Source: Pseudomonas paraversuta (GTDB taxonomy: Bacteria; Pseudomonadota; Gammaproteobacteria; Pseudomonadales; Pseudomonadaceae). From it: 64,000 bases of DNA. This document shows positions 37,508 to 45,874 of the stretch, in pieces. Where the stretch lies: the NCBI RefSeq assembly GCF_904063065.1, contig NZ_CAJFCL010000009.1, positions 186,001 through 250,000 of the forward strand, written 5' to 3'. The position numbers and the translations under genes were made by a program. How positions within the stretch are numbered: the first letter of the stretch is position 1; the number at the start of each line of letters is the position of its first letter. The notes under the pieces were generated by a model, which saw only the letters and a list, made by a program, of their open reading frames with translations, did not search any database and was not told where the DNA came from.

Positions 37508-37552
37508 TCGCAGCCTTCGCGCCTGGGCAGCGACCAGGTTACAGCGCGGGCA

Positions 37553-38407
37553 TCAATCGCCGGTAGCAATGCCCCGCTCAGGATCGTTGATCCATTCGCT
37601 CCACGACCCCGCATAGAGCTTACCCAGCGGGTAACCGGCCAACCCCAGTGCAAACAGGTTATGGCACGCCGTCACGCCGGAGCCGCAGTAGGCCACCAGC
37701 TCTTGCGCAGAACGACCGCCGAGCTGCTCGGCGAAACGCTTTTTGAGTTGATCGGCAGGTAAAAAACGCCCGCTGCTGTCGAGGTTCTCGCTGAACGCTG
37801 CACATTGCGCACCCGGAATATGCCCGGCAACAGGGTCGATAGGTTCAACTTCGCCGCGAAAACGTGGTCGGGCACGGGCGTCGATCAAGGTCAGGTCCGG
37901 ATCGCCCAGGCGCTTGTGCAAGTGCTCGGCATCGACCAGCAAACGCTTGTCGAGCTTGCCTTCCAGGTTGCCACGGGGCTTGACCACAGCATCCAGACTC
38001 AGCGGGAAACCTGCGCCATGCCAGGCCTTGAGGCCGCCATCGAGGATAAACACGCCGTCGCGCTTGCCCAGCCAGGTCAGCAACCACCATGCCCGGGCGG
38101 CATAGACCCCCGGACCGTCGTCATACAGCACCACATCGCTGTCGTCATTGATGCCCCATGCGCGCAGTCGCTCAAGCAACACCTGTGGCTCGGGCAACGG
38201 GTGACGGCCCGTTACACCTTTGATCACGGGGCCGCTCAAATCACGTTCAAGGTCAGCAAATTGCGCACCGGCTATATGCCCTTCGGCATAGCTGCAACGA
38301 CCATAGTCGGGGTCTTCAAGGGCGAAACGGCAATCCAGAATAACCAGACCGGGCAGTTCCTGGCGTTCGCTCAGGGCTTGGGGGCTGATCAGTTGCGCGA
38401 CGGGCAT
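37553..38407 (-). CDS. sseA: 3-mercaptopyruvate sulfurtransferase
   Basis: Two-domain rhodanese. 284 residues: an inactive N-terminal rhodanese domain (YDDGPGVYAARAWWLL), a linker and a C-terminal domain with the catalytic Cys in VAYCGSGVTACHNL at about residue 235. The CGSGVT loop is the mercaptopyruvate type, not the thiosulfate type (CRxGxR). The ATG at 38407 is preceded by AGGAG; an upstream ATG at 38437 is less likely. It lies downstream of laoR on the same strand. Confidence 0.92.
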   Translation of the reverse strand: MPVAQLISPQALSERQELPGLVILDCRFALEDPDYGRCSYAEGHIAGAQFADLERDLSGPVIKGVTGRHPLPEPQVLLERLRAWGINDDSDVVLYDDGPGVYAARAWWLLTWLGKRDGVFILDGGLKAWHGAGFPLSLDAVVKPRGNLEGKLDKRLLVDAEHLHKRLGDPDLTLIDARARPRFRGEVEPIDPVAGHIPGAQCAAFSENLDSSGRFLPADQLKKRFAEQLGGRSAQELVAYCGSGVTACHNLFALGLAGYPLGKLYAGSWSEWINDPERGIATGD

Positions 38408-38437
38408 AGGGAACTCCTGTGAGGGGGTGAAATGCAT

Positions 38438-39106
38438 TTATTGAACGTGCAGCGCGTGCTCCAGCGGGACGTAGTAATCCTTGATCAGTTCATCGAAGTC
38501 TGCCCGGCCCTGAGCGGTGACAAAGCCCGATTCCAGGACCAGCAGTTGATACACCCCGCGCTTGATGGCCTGCTCACTGAGCTGATCGTTGTTCTCCCGG
38601 GTAGTACACAGAAAACTGACCCATGAGGTGAGAATGATCCACGCGTTAAGGGTCAGCGACTCGATTTGCAGAGGGGTCATGCACATAAGCCCGGCATCGA
38701 CAAAACCGCGGTAAATCGCTTGCGCCTGACGCAGACAGTTCTGGGAAAAGACCCGGTAACGGGCGGCAAGCTCAGTGTCGCTGTGCAGCAAGTGCTCGAT
38801 ATCACGGTACAAAAAGCGATAGCGCCACATGGCATCCAGCAACTGCTGCAAGTACTGACGCTTGTCTTCAACACTGGCCATACGCCCTTCGGGCGGGCGC
38901 AGAAACCTCAACACCAACGCCTCATACTCGCTGAACAACACCGAGATGATCGCCTGCTTGTTAGGGAAGTGGTAATACAGATTGCCCGGTGAAATTTCCA
39001 TGTGCGCGGCAATGTGGTTGGTGCTCACACTGCGCTCGCCCAGCTGATTGAACAGCTCCAGACTGCTATTGACGATGCGCTGGCTGGTTTTTATTCGTGG
39101 GGCCAT
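38438..39106 (-). CDS. laoR: LaoR-like TetR family repressor
   Basis: 222 residues. N-terminal TetR helix-turn-helix with STNHIAAHMEISPGNLYYHFPNKQAI at about residues 29-54, then an all-helical ligand domain. Divergent from an aldehyde dehydrogenase, small TAT protein and GMC oxidoreductase set, the same order as P. aeruginosa laoR with laoCBA, where the repressor controls long-chain alcohol oxidation. The assignment rests on this synteny and the family, not on ligand residues. Confidence 0.82.
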   Translation of the reverse strand: MAPRIKTSQRIVNSSLELFNQLGERSVSTNHIAAHMEISPGNLYYHFPNKQAIISVLFSEYEALVLRFLRPPEGRMASVEDKRQYLQQLLDAMWRYRFLYRDIEHLLHSDTELAARYRVFSQNCLRQAQAIYRGFVDAGLMCMTPLQIESLTLNAWIILTSWVSFLCTTRENNDQLSEQAIKRGVYQLLVLESGFVTAQGRADFDELIKDYYVPLEHALHVQ

Positions 39107-39190
39107 GGGCTTCTTGGGCTTTAATGAAAAACGAAAGACATCTTACGACCTTACCCGTCATCGTTAAACCTCACGGATAAGCGCCCCTCA

Positions 39191-39219
39191 TTGACAGCTT
39201 AGAGCATAGGCTCTAAAAG
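39191..39219 (+). promoter_or_regulatory. Candidate laoC promoter with palindromic operator between -35 and -10
   Basis: A perfect -35 TTGACA at 39191-39196, a 17-base spacer and TAAAAG at 39214-39219. The palindrome TTAGAGC-ATAG-GCTCTAA (39199-39205 and 39210-39216) fills the spacer, a position where a bound TetR repressor would block RNA polymerase. The laoC start is 54 bases downstream. Confidence 0.6.
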
Positions 39220-39272
39220 CATGATTGCTCTCAAATAAAAATAACCCGCAAGCCTTCCGCCCGGAGCAAACC

Positions 39273-40703
39273 ATGTCTGTCGACAGCGCCCCCCGCCAAG
39301 ACGCCTCAGCCGTGCTGAGCGATCTCCATTCCCTGCTCGACACCCAACGTCTGGCTTATGCGGCTCACCCCTATCCGCCACTCGCCCAGCGCCAGCAGTG
39401 GTTGAAAAGTTTGCGCAAGTTACTGAGTGATGAGCGCGAAGTGCTGATCGACGCCATCAGCCAGGACTTCAGCCACCGCAGCCCTGACGAAACCCTGTTT
39501 GCCGAGCTGATGCCCAGCCTGCACAGCATTGATTACACCCTTAGGCATTTGAAGCGCTGGATGCAGCCCTCGTCCCGCAGCGTAGGGGTGATGTTCCAGC
39601 CGGCCAGCGCCAAAGTGGTGTATCAGCCCCTGGGCGTAATCGGCATTATCGTGCCGTGGAACTACCCGCTGTACCTGGCCATGGGCCCTTTGATCGGGGC
39701 ATTGGCGGCGGGTAACCGGGTAATGCTCAAACTCAGCGAGTTCACCCCGGCCACAGGGCACTGGCTCAAGAACTTGCTGGGGCGCATCTTCCCCGAAGAC
39801 ATGGTTGCCGTAGTACTGGGTGAAGCCGATGTGGCCGTGGCATTCTCCGGCCTGGCATTTGATCACTTGCTGTTCACCGGCTCGACCCACGTAGGCAAGC
39901 AGGTCATGCGGGCAGCTGCCGACAACCTGACCCCGGTAACCCTGGAGCTGGGCGGCAAGTCGCCAGCCATCGTATCGGCCGATGTACCGCTCAAGGATGC
40001 TGCCCAACGTATCGCCTGGGGCAAAACCCTCAACGCCGGGCAGACCTGCATCGCTCCGGATTACGTGCTGGTGCCGCGAGACCGGGTCGATGACTTTGTT
40101 GAGGCCTACCGCCAGGCCGTGCACAGTTTTTATCCGACCCTGATCGACAACCCGGACTACACCGCAATCATCAATGAACGCCAACTGGCGCGCCTTGATC
40201 GCCTGCAAACCGATGCCACTCTGAAGGGTGCACGCCTGATACCGCTGTACGAGCAAGGCCAGGGGCGGCGCATGCCCCACGCCCTGCTGCTGGATGTAAA
40301 CGACGAGATGCAGGTGATGCAGGACGAAATATTCGGCCCGCTGCTGCCCGTCGTGGCCTACGGCGACCTGCAGCAAGCGCTGGACTACATCAATGCCAGA
40401 CCGCGCCCGCTGGCGCTTTACTACTTCGGCTACAACAAGCCCGAGCAGCAACGGGTCATCCTGCACACCCACTCTGGCGGCGTGTGCATCAATGACACCC
40501 TGCTGCATGTGGCCATCGACGACCTGCCGTTTGGCGGTGCAGGGCATTCCGGCATGGGCCATTACCACGGTCATGAAGGCTTTGTGACCTTCAGCAAAGC
40601 CAAGGGGGTGCTGGTTAAACAGCGCCTCAACAGCTCGCTGATGATTTACCCGCCTTATGGCCGCCAACTGGTACGCCTGATCCAGAAGCTGTTTATCCGC
40701 TAG
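39273..40703 (+). CDS. laoC: Aldehyde dehydrogenase (LaoC / coniferyl aldehyde dehydrogenase family)
   Basis: NAD(P)-dependent oxidation of aldehydes to acids. 476 residues, of the short class 3-like group annotated as coniferyl aldehyde dehydrogenase. Catalytic Glu in VTLELGGKSPA, catalytic Cys in NAGQTCIAPDYVL, cofactor region LGVIGIIVPWNYPLY, and a basic hydrophobic C-terminus (LVRLIQKLFIR) that could touch the membrane. ATG at 39273 follows CGGAG. In P. aeruginosa the homologue handles fatty aldehydes from long-chain alcohols; the name calB is used in other genomes. Confidence 0.87.
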   Translation: MSVDSAPRQDASAVLSDLHSLLDTQRLAYAAHPYPPLAQRQQWLKSLRKLLSDEREVLIDAISQDFSHRSPDETLFAELMPSLHSIDYTLRHLKRWMQPSSRSVGVMFQPASAKVVYQPLGVIGIIVPWNYPLYLAMGPLIGALAAGNRVMLKLSEFTPATGHWLKNLLGRIFPEDMVAVVLGEADVAVAFSGLAFDHLLFTGSTHVGKQVMRAAADNLTPVTLELGGKSPAIVSADVPLKDAAQRIAWGKTLNAGQTCIAPDYVLVPRDRVDDFVEAYRQAVHSFYPTLIDNPDYTAIINERQLARLDRLQTDATLKGARLIPLYEQGQGRRMPHALLLDVNDEMQVMQDEIFGPLLPVVAYGDLQQALDYINARPRPLALYYFGYNKPEQQRVILHTHSGGVCINDTLLHVAIDDLPFGGAGHSGMGHYHGHEGFVTFSKAKGVLVKQRLNSSLMIYPPYGRQLVRLIQKLFIR

Positions 40704-40716
40704 TCGAAGGTGGCCC

Positions 40717-41262
40717 ATGCCTGAATTGAGGGTTGAAGAGGTTCTGCTATCGCGTCGGGGCGTACTGAAAGTCGGCCTGTGGGCCAGTGCATTTTTGACC
40801 TGCGCCGGGCTCGGCGCCAGTCTGAGTGGCTGCTCGCCCGGCAGTAGCGCCAGCGGCTTCGCGTTGTTGCGCAGCAGTGATCTGACTTTTTTGCGGGCAC
40901 TGATCCCGGTGATGCTTGCGGGTAGCGTGGGCGCCCCGGCTGTTCCCGGTGCGGCCGATGCCACCTTGCATCAGCTGGACCACAACCTTGCTCACTTGCC
41001 CCCCGAACTGCTCAAGCTGACTCGGCAATTGTTCGATGTACTGGCCATGCCGGTAACACGGGGCCCGTTGACCGGGGTCTGGGGTGGCTGGGAGAGCGCC
41101 AGCCCCGAACAGATTCAGGATTTTTTGCAACGCTGGCAAAACAGCAGCCTGAACCTGCTGCGCATGGGCCACGGCTCGCTGGTGCAACTGGTGATGATGA
41201 GCTGGTACGAACGCCCCGAGTCCTGGGCCGGGTGCGGGTATCCGGGCCCGCCGAAGATCTGA
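40717..41262 (+). CDS. laoB: LaoB-like small TAT-signal protein
   Basis: 181 residues. N-terminus has a twin-arginine motif SRRGVLKVG (residues 12-20), a hydrophobic core and a lipobox-like LSGC with Cys near residue 39. Family position matches P. aeruginosa LaoB, an accessory protein needed for activity of the alcohol oxidase LaoA. The mature part resembles the small subunit type seen with GMC dehydrogenases (gluconate 2-dehydrogenase subunit 3-like), which is inference. 13 bp after laoC. Confidence 0.78.
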   Translation: MPELRVEEVLLSRRGVLKVGLWASAFLTCAGLGASLSGCSPGSSASGFALLRSSDLTFLRALIPVMLAGSVGAPAVPGAADATLHQLDHNLAHLPPELLKLTRQLFDVLAMPVTRGPLTGVWGGWESASPEQIQDFLQRWQNSSLNLLRMGHGSLVQLVMMSWYERPESWAGCGYPGPPKI

Positions 41263-41279
41263 CTGACCCCGAACAACCC

Positions 41280-41347
41280 GTAGGAGCGAGCTTGCTCGCG
41301 AGCTGTTAAACGCGGCGACGAAGAGCTCGCGAGCAAGCTCGCTCCTA
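41280..41347. repeat. REP doublet between laoB and laoA
   Basis: GTAGGAGCGAGCTTGCTCGC on the left and GCGAGCAAGCTCGCTCCTAC on the right, with near-perfect 20-bp arms. It lies inside an operon, so it may reduce read-through or stabilise the upstream mRNA. Confidence 0.85.
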
Positions 41348-41377
41348 CAAACCCCATTGCCACCATGGAAGTCCTTT

Positions 41378-42973
41378 ATGCCCGTACCTGATCCGTTCCG
41401 CGAAGGCATGGCCCGAGGCTGGAAAACCCGGGATGGCTCGCAACTCGACAGCGACCTGACGCTCGAAGCCGATGTGGTGATTGTCGGTAGCGGTGCAGGC
41501 GGCGGCACCACAGCCGAGATTCTTAGTGCCGCCGGTTACAGGGTCTTGCTGATCGAGGAGGGCCCGCTCAGGACCAGCAGTGATTTCAGGCTGCTGGAAG
41601 ACGAGGCCTACTCCAGTCTTTATCAGGAAGGCGTCGGGCGCATGAGCAAAGACGGCGCCATCAGCATCCTCCAGGGCCGGGCCGTGGGCGGTACGACCCT
41701 GGTCAACTGGACTTCAAGCTTTCGCACCCCCGCCCCCACCCTGGAGCACTGGGCCCGGGAACACGCGGTCGCCGGCCACAGTGAGGCGCAGATGGCACCA
41801 TGGTTCGAGCAGATGGAACTGCGGCTTGGCGTCGCGCCCTGGCTGATCCCGCCCAACGCCAATAACGAGGTGATCCGCACCGGTTGCGAAAAGCTCGGCT
41901 ACAGCTGGCATGTGATCCCGCGCAATGTGCGCGGCTGCTGGAACCTGGGCTACTGCGGCATGGGCTGCCCGACCAATGCCAAACAATCGATGCTGGTGAC
42001 CACCATCCCCGCCACCCTCGAACAGGGCGGCGAATTGCTGTATCTGACCCGCGCCCGGCGGCTGCTGATCAGCGGTGACCAGGTTACCGGGCTGGAGTGC
42101 CAGGCCATGGACAGCCGCTGCGTGGCGCCCACCGGCCGCACAATCATGGTCAAGGCCCGGCACTATGTGCTGTCCGGCGGCGGCATCAACACCCCCGGCC
42201 TGCTGCTGCGTTCCGAGGCACCCGACCCCCACGGACGACTCGGTAAACGGACGTTTCTGCACCTGGTCAACTTTTCTGCGGCGCAGTTTCCTGCGGCCAT
42301 CAATCCGTTTTACGGCGCCCCGCAATCGATTTACTCCGATCATTTTCAGTGGAAAGACGGCACCAGCGGGCCCATGGGCTACAAACTCGAGGTGCCGCCG
42401 CTGCATCCGGCCCTGGCGGCCACAATTTTTGCCAGCTTTGGCCAGACCAGCGCCGGGCACATGGCGCAACTGCCCAATACCCATATGATGCTGGCGTTGA
42501 TGCGCGACGGTTTTCATCCCGACAGCCCCGGCGGCAGTGTCGAGTTGCGTGCTGATGGCAGTCCGGTGCTCGATTACAGCCTCACGCCCTACGTCTGGGA
42601 CGGTCTCAAGCGTGCCCTCCACAGCATGGCCGAGATCCAGTTCGCGGCAGGCGCCAGCGCCGTCATGCCGCTGCACAGTGATGCGCAATACATGACCAGC
42701 CTTGGCCAGACACGTGACCGAATCGACAGTTTGAGCCTTGAGTTGTATCGCACCCGCCTTGCCAGTGCCCATGTCATGGGTGGCTGTGCAATGGGCGAAA
42801 ACCCGCAACTGGCCGTCACCGACAGCCTTGGGCGCCATCATCAATTGGGTAATGTATCGGTCCACGATGGCTCTTTATTCCCCACCAGCATTGGGGCCAA
42901 CCCGCAATTGTCGGTGTACGGCCTCACGGCGAAACTGGCAACAGAGCTGGCCGCGCGCCTGAAAAATCCGTGA
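41378..42973 (+). CDS. laoA: LaoA-like GMC-family alcohol oxidoreductase
   Basis: FAD-dependent oxidation of alcohols to aldehydes, probably long-chain. 531 residues. N-terminal dinucleotide motif VIVGSGAGGGTTAEILSAAG; RAVGGTTLVNWTSSFRTP typical of the GMC FAD-binding region; C-terminal catalytic His region SAHVMGGCAMGENPQLAV and the final GANPQLSVYGLTAKLA. No TAT signal of its own, so it may rely on LaoB for export or membrane contact. ATG at 41378; separated from laoB by a REP doublet. In P. aeruginosa the homologue works on alcohols from SDS and alkanes. Confidence 0.87.
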   Translation: MPVPDPFREGMARGWKTRDGSQLDSDLTLEADVVIVGSGAGGGTTAEILSAAGYRVLLIEEGPLRTSSDFRLLEDEAYSSLYQEGVGRMSKDGAISILQGRAVGGTTLVNWTSSFRTPAPTLEHWAREHAVAGHSEAQMAPWFEQMELRLGVAPWLIPPNANNEVIRTGCEKLGYSWHVIPRNVRGCWNLGYCGMGCPTNAKQSMLVTTIPATLEQGGELLYLTRARRLLISGDQVTGLECQAMDSRCVAPTGRTIMVKARHYVLSGGGINTPGLLLRSEAPDPHGRLGKRTFLHLVNFSAAQFPAAINPFYGAPQSIYSDHFQWKDGTSGPMGYKLEVPPLHPALAATIFASFGQTSAGHMAQLPNTHMMLALMRDGFHPDSPGGSVELRADGSPVLDYSLTPYVWDGLKRALHSMAEIQFAAGASAVMPLHSDAQYMTSLGQTRDRIDSLSLELYRTRLASAHVMGGCAMGENPQLAVTDSLGRHHQLGNVSVHDGSLFPTSIGANPQLSVYGLTAKLATELAARLKNP

Positions 42974-43088
42974 AAAAGTAGTTAATTGGCCACGTCTATA
43001 GTGCTTTCTTCTGCGAATGGCGACTTGGCCGACCGGGAATGCTGCGATACCATCCGACTCCCCAACGGATTCCCGCCAGGACGACGCG

Positions 43089-43571
43089 ATGAACCGAGTG
43101 TTGTACCCAGGTACATTTGACCCTATTACCAAGGGCCACGGCGATCTGGTCGAACGCGCCTCGCGCCTGTTCGATCACGTGATCATTGCTGTCGCTGCCA
43201 GCACCAAAAAAAACCCGCTATTCCCTCTGGAACAGCGTGTGGAGCTGGCACGTGAAGTCACCAAACACCTGCCCAATGTGGAGGTAGTCGGCTTCTCGAC
43301 GCTGCTCGCGCACTTTGCCAAAGAACAGAACGCCAATGTCTTTCTGCGTGGCCTGCGTGCCGTGTCGGACTTCGAATACGAGTTCCAGCTGGCGAACATG
43401 AATCGCCAACTGGCCCCCGACGTCGAAAGTCTGTTCCTCACGCCGTCAGAGCGTTATTCGTTCATTTCGTCGACATTGGTCCGGGAAATCGCGGCATTAG
43501 GTGGCGATATCAACAAATTCGTGCACCCGGCCGTGGCCGATGCCCTCACCGAGCGCTTTCGCAAGAAGTGA
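43089..43571 (+). CDS. coaD: Phosphopantetheine adenylyltransferase
   Basis: Penultimate step of coenzyme A synthesis. 160 residues. ATP-binding YPGTFDPITKGHGDL (T/HxGH type), VAASTKKNPLF, FLRGLRAVSDFEYEFQ and the ERYSFISSTLVREIA (ISSTxxR) motif. The start ATG is 43089. Followed by fdx and convergent mutM, as in P. aeruginosa. Confidence 0.97.
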   Translation: MNRVLYPGTFDPITKGHGDLVERASRLFDHVIIAVAASTKKNPLFPLEQRVELAREVTKHLPNVEVVGFSTLLAHFAKEQNANVFLRGLRAVSDFEYEFQLANMNRQLAPDVESLFLTPSERYSFISSTLVREIAALGGDINKFVHPAVADALTERFRKK

Positions 43572-43581
43572 CCGCTGAAGC

Positions 43582-43628
43582 GGCGCCCGCGTGCACTGCG
43601 GGCGCCAATGCGGCACAATTGCCGCATT
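43582..43628. terminator. Two adjacent perfect hairpins between coaD and fdx
   Basis: GGCGCCCGC / GCGGGCGCC (43582-43606) is followed directly by AATGCGGC / GCCGCATT (43607-43628). No T-tract. They may form a terminator or a leader structure for fdx, whose start is 43 bases downstream. Confidence 0.45.
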
Positions 43629-43670
43629 CGATTTCAGTTGCCCGGGCCGAGCGCCCCGGCAGGAGTACCC

Positions 43671-43922
43671 ATGTCCCTGATCATCACCGACGATTGCATT
43701 AACTGCGACGTCTGCGAACCCGAGTGTCCGAACGCTGCCATTTCCCAGGGCGAAGAGATCTATGTGATCGACCCGAACCTGTGTACCCAGTGCGTGGGCC
43801 ACTACGATGAGCCGCAATGCCAGCAGGTCTGCCCGGTTGACTGCATCCCGCTGGATGAAGCCCACCCGGAAACCGAAGAACAGCTGATGGCCAAATACAA
43901 GGCAATCACCGGCAAGGCCTGA
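43671..43922 (+). CDS. fdx: YfhL-type 2[4Fe-4S] ferredoxin
   Basis: 83 residues. Two cluster motifs: CINCDVCEPECPN (CxxCxxCxxxCP) and CTQCVGHYDEPQCQQVCPVDC, in which the eight-residue insertion between the second and third Cys is typical of the Alvin/YfhL ferredoxins with low redox potential. Start at ATG 43671 after AGGAG. The partner enzymes are unknown. Confidence 0.93.
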   Translation: MSLIITDDCINCDVCEPECPNAAISQGEEIYVIDPNLCTQCVGHYDEPQCQQVCPVDCIPLDEAHPETEEQLMAKYKAITGKA

Positions 43923-44030
43923 CCTTGTCGGCCATTGCTTTAATGCGCCGAACCTGAAAATCCACAGTGCCTGAATCTCTGGTCAGCCAGCTCCCGCGAT
44001 GACAGCCGGCCAGCGCCTGCTGTGTTCCTG

Positions 44031-44843
44031 TCAGCTCTGGCAGCGCGGGCAGAACACGCTGGCGCGCTGGCCCAGCTTGACCTCGCGCAACTCGGTGCCA
44101 CAGACCTTGCAGGGCTGGTAGCCACGCCCGTAAACAAACAGCTCTTGCTGGAAGTAGCCGGGTTGTCCGTCGCCCCCGATAAAGTCGCGCAAGGTGGTGC
44201 CTCCACGCTCAATCGCCGCGGCCAGAATCCGCTTGATCTCGATCGCCAGCTTCAAATAGCGCGCCCGGGAGATGCTTTTGGCTTCGCGACGCGGATCAAT
44301 GCCGGCAGCAAACAGCGCTTCAGTCGCGTAGATATTGCCCACGCCCACCACCACTGCGTTATCCATGATGAACGGCTTGACGGCCATCGAACGCTTGCGC
44401 GACAGCTGAAACAGCCGCTCACCGTCAAACAGATCGGTCAGTGGCTCCGGCCCGAGGCGCAGCAGCAATTCATGGTTCAGCGGGTCGAGGCTCCAGAGCA
44501 TCGCACCGAAACGTCGCGGGTCGGTGTAGCGCAATGCCAGGCCCGACTCCAGCTCGATGTCCACATGCTCGTGCCTGGCCGCCGGCAGCCCGGCCTCTAC
44601 CAGGCGCAGGTTGCCCGACATGCCCAAATGGCTGATCAGCGTCCCGACTTCGGCGTTAATCAGCAGATACTTGGCGCGCCGCTCCACCAGCACGATCTTC
44701 TGCCCCGACAGACGCACATCCAGGTCTTCCGGGATCGGCCAGCGCAAACGGCGCTCGCGCACAATCACCCGGCTGACCCGTTGACCTTCAAGGTGCGGGG
44801 CAATGCCCCGGCGGGTGGTTTCGACTTCAGGTAATTCAGGCAC
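44031..44843 (-). CDS. mutM: Formamidopyrimidine-DNA glycosylase
   Basis: Bifunctional repair enzyme that removes 8-oxoguanine and cuts the strand. 270 residues. N-terminal catalytic MPELPEVETTRRG (Pro2 nucleophile, Glu3), the helix-two-turn-helix VVGVGNIYATEALF, and a C-terminal zinc finger with CKVCGTEL and CPRC. Convergent with fdx; an HDOD gene lies upstream on the same strand. Confidence 0.97.
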   Translation of the reverse strand: MPELPEVETTRRGIAPHLEGQRVSRVIVRERRLRWPIPEDLDVRLSGQKIVLVERRAKYLLINAEVGTLISHLGMSGNLRLVEAGLPAARHEHVDIELESGLALRYTDPRRFGAMLWSLDPLNHELLLRLGPEPLTDLFDGERLFQLSRKRSMAVKPFIMDNAVVVGVGNIYATEALFAAGIDPRREAKSISRARYLKLAIEIKRILAAAIERGGTTLRDFIGGDGQPGYFQQELFVYGRGYQPCKVCGTELREVKLGQRASVFCPRCQS

Positions 44844-44860
44844 GGGAGGCTCCTGCGAGA

Positions 44861-45727
44861 CTAGTGGGCACCCAATTCGCGAATGCTTTCTTTAAGGTTG
44901 TCAAAGTCGTAGTCGGACAGACCAATGTAGTCCAGCACCAGGTGCCGGATGCTGTTCCATTCATGGTCTTCACGCTGGTTGCCCAGCACTGTGTGCGAGG
45001 CACAGATATGTTCGGCCATCTTGAGGATCGCCAGCAGGTTTTTAAGCTGGCTGTTGCGCGAAGAGTCGTCGCTGAAAATCGCCAGGGCATTGTGGTGATT
45101 GGCAATCGCCTCTGTCAGATGCGCAGGCAGACGCCAGGATTTTGCCGTGTAGTAGCCGACCACCGCATGGTTGGTATTGAAATGCCGGTTTTCAGTGTCA
45201 ACCACACGGCTGCCAGTCCCGGCATTGGCGTAGCCCTGTTCCAGTACCCGCATGTAATCCGGGAAGCGCTTGAGCATCAACGGGATGCCACAATCGTGAA
45301 ACAGCCCCAGGGCATAGGCTTCATCCAGAGCCTGGGTGCCCGTGCGCTTGGCCAGGGTCAGGCTGGTCATTGCCACGTCCTGGGCCGTGTCCCAAAACCG
45401 GTTAAGGGTCACGATGGTGTCGTCAGTCATCTCGCCCTTGATCGACTGTGCGTTGATCAGGTTGATCACGGTCCGGCTGCCGAGCACCGTGACTGCACGG
45501 CGGATCGAGGCAATCTTGTTGCTCAGGCCGTAATACGGCGAGTTGACGATTTTCAGCAGTGCCCCGGACAGCCCCGGGTCCTGGGCGATCAGGCCGGCTA
45601 TCACTTCCAGATCCGGGTCCGGCATGTATTGCTCCATCTGCAAATCCACCATGATTTGCGGTTGGGGCGGCACGCTGATGCCTTGCAGGGCAAGGCTGAT
45701 CTGTTCGGATGAAAGCTCTGGGGGCAT
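44861..45727 (-). CDS. HDOD domain protein
   Basis: 288 residues dominated by an HDOD domain: GLIAQDPGLSGALLKIVNSPYYG near the start, ALGLFHDCGIPLMLKRFP, and a C-terminal HLTEAIANHHN. The domain resembles HD-GYP hydrolases but the metal ligands are not all kept, so a scaffold or signalling role is more likely than catalysis. Start ATG at 45727. Lies 18 bp before mutM on the minus strand, a weak hint at shared transcription. Confidence 0.85.
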   Translation of the reverse strand: MPPELSSEQISLALQGISVPPQPQIMVDLQMEQYMPDPDLEVIAGLIAQDPGLSGALLKIVNSPYYGLSNKIASIRRAVTVLGSRTVINLINAQSIKGEMTDDTIVTLNRFWDTAQDVAMTSLTLAKRTGTQALDEAYALGLFHDCGIPLMLKRFPDYMRVLEQGYANAGTGSRVVDTENRHFNTNHAVVGYYTAKSWRLPAHLTEAIANHHNALAIFSDDSSRNSQLKNLLAILKMAEHICASHTVLGNQREDHEWNSIRHLVLDYIGLSDYDFDNLKESIRELGAH

Positions 45728-45838
45728 AACGACGCACTCTGAATTGGACGGCGAGTCTAGCGGAAATTTCTGGCCATTTGCGCACGTAATCCGACGCAAT
45801 ACCGCGAATCAGCTGAGCTTGCAGGGTGCGTCTAAGGC

Positions 45839-45844
45839 TATAAT
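45839..45844 (+). promoter_or_regulatory. Perfect -10 hexamer upstream of the RlmI-like gene
   Basis: TATAAT at 45839-45844, 31 bases before the start codon. A weak CTTGCA at 45818-45823 is the best -35 but its 15-base spacer is short. Confidence 0.45.
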
Positions 45845-45874
45845 CGCGCCCTTTTCAATACCCGGAGCGACGTC

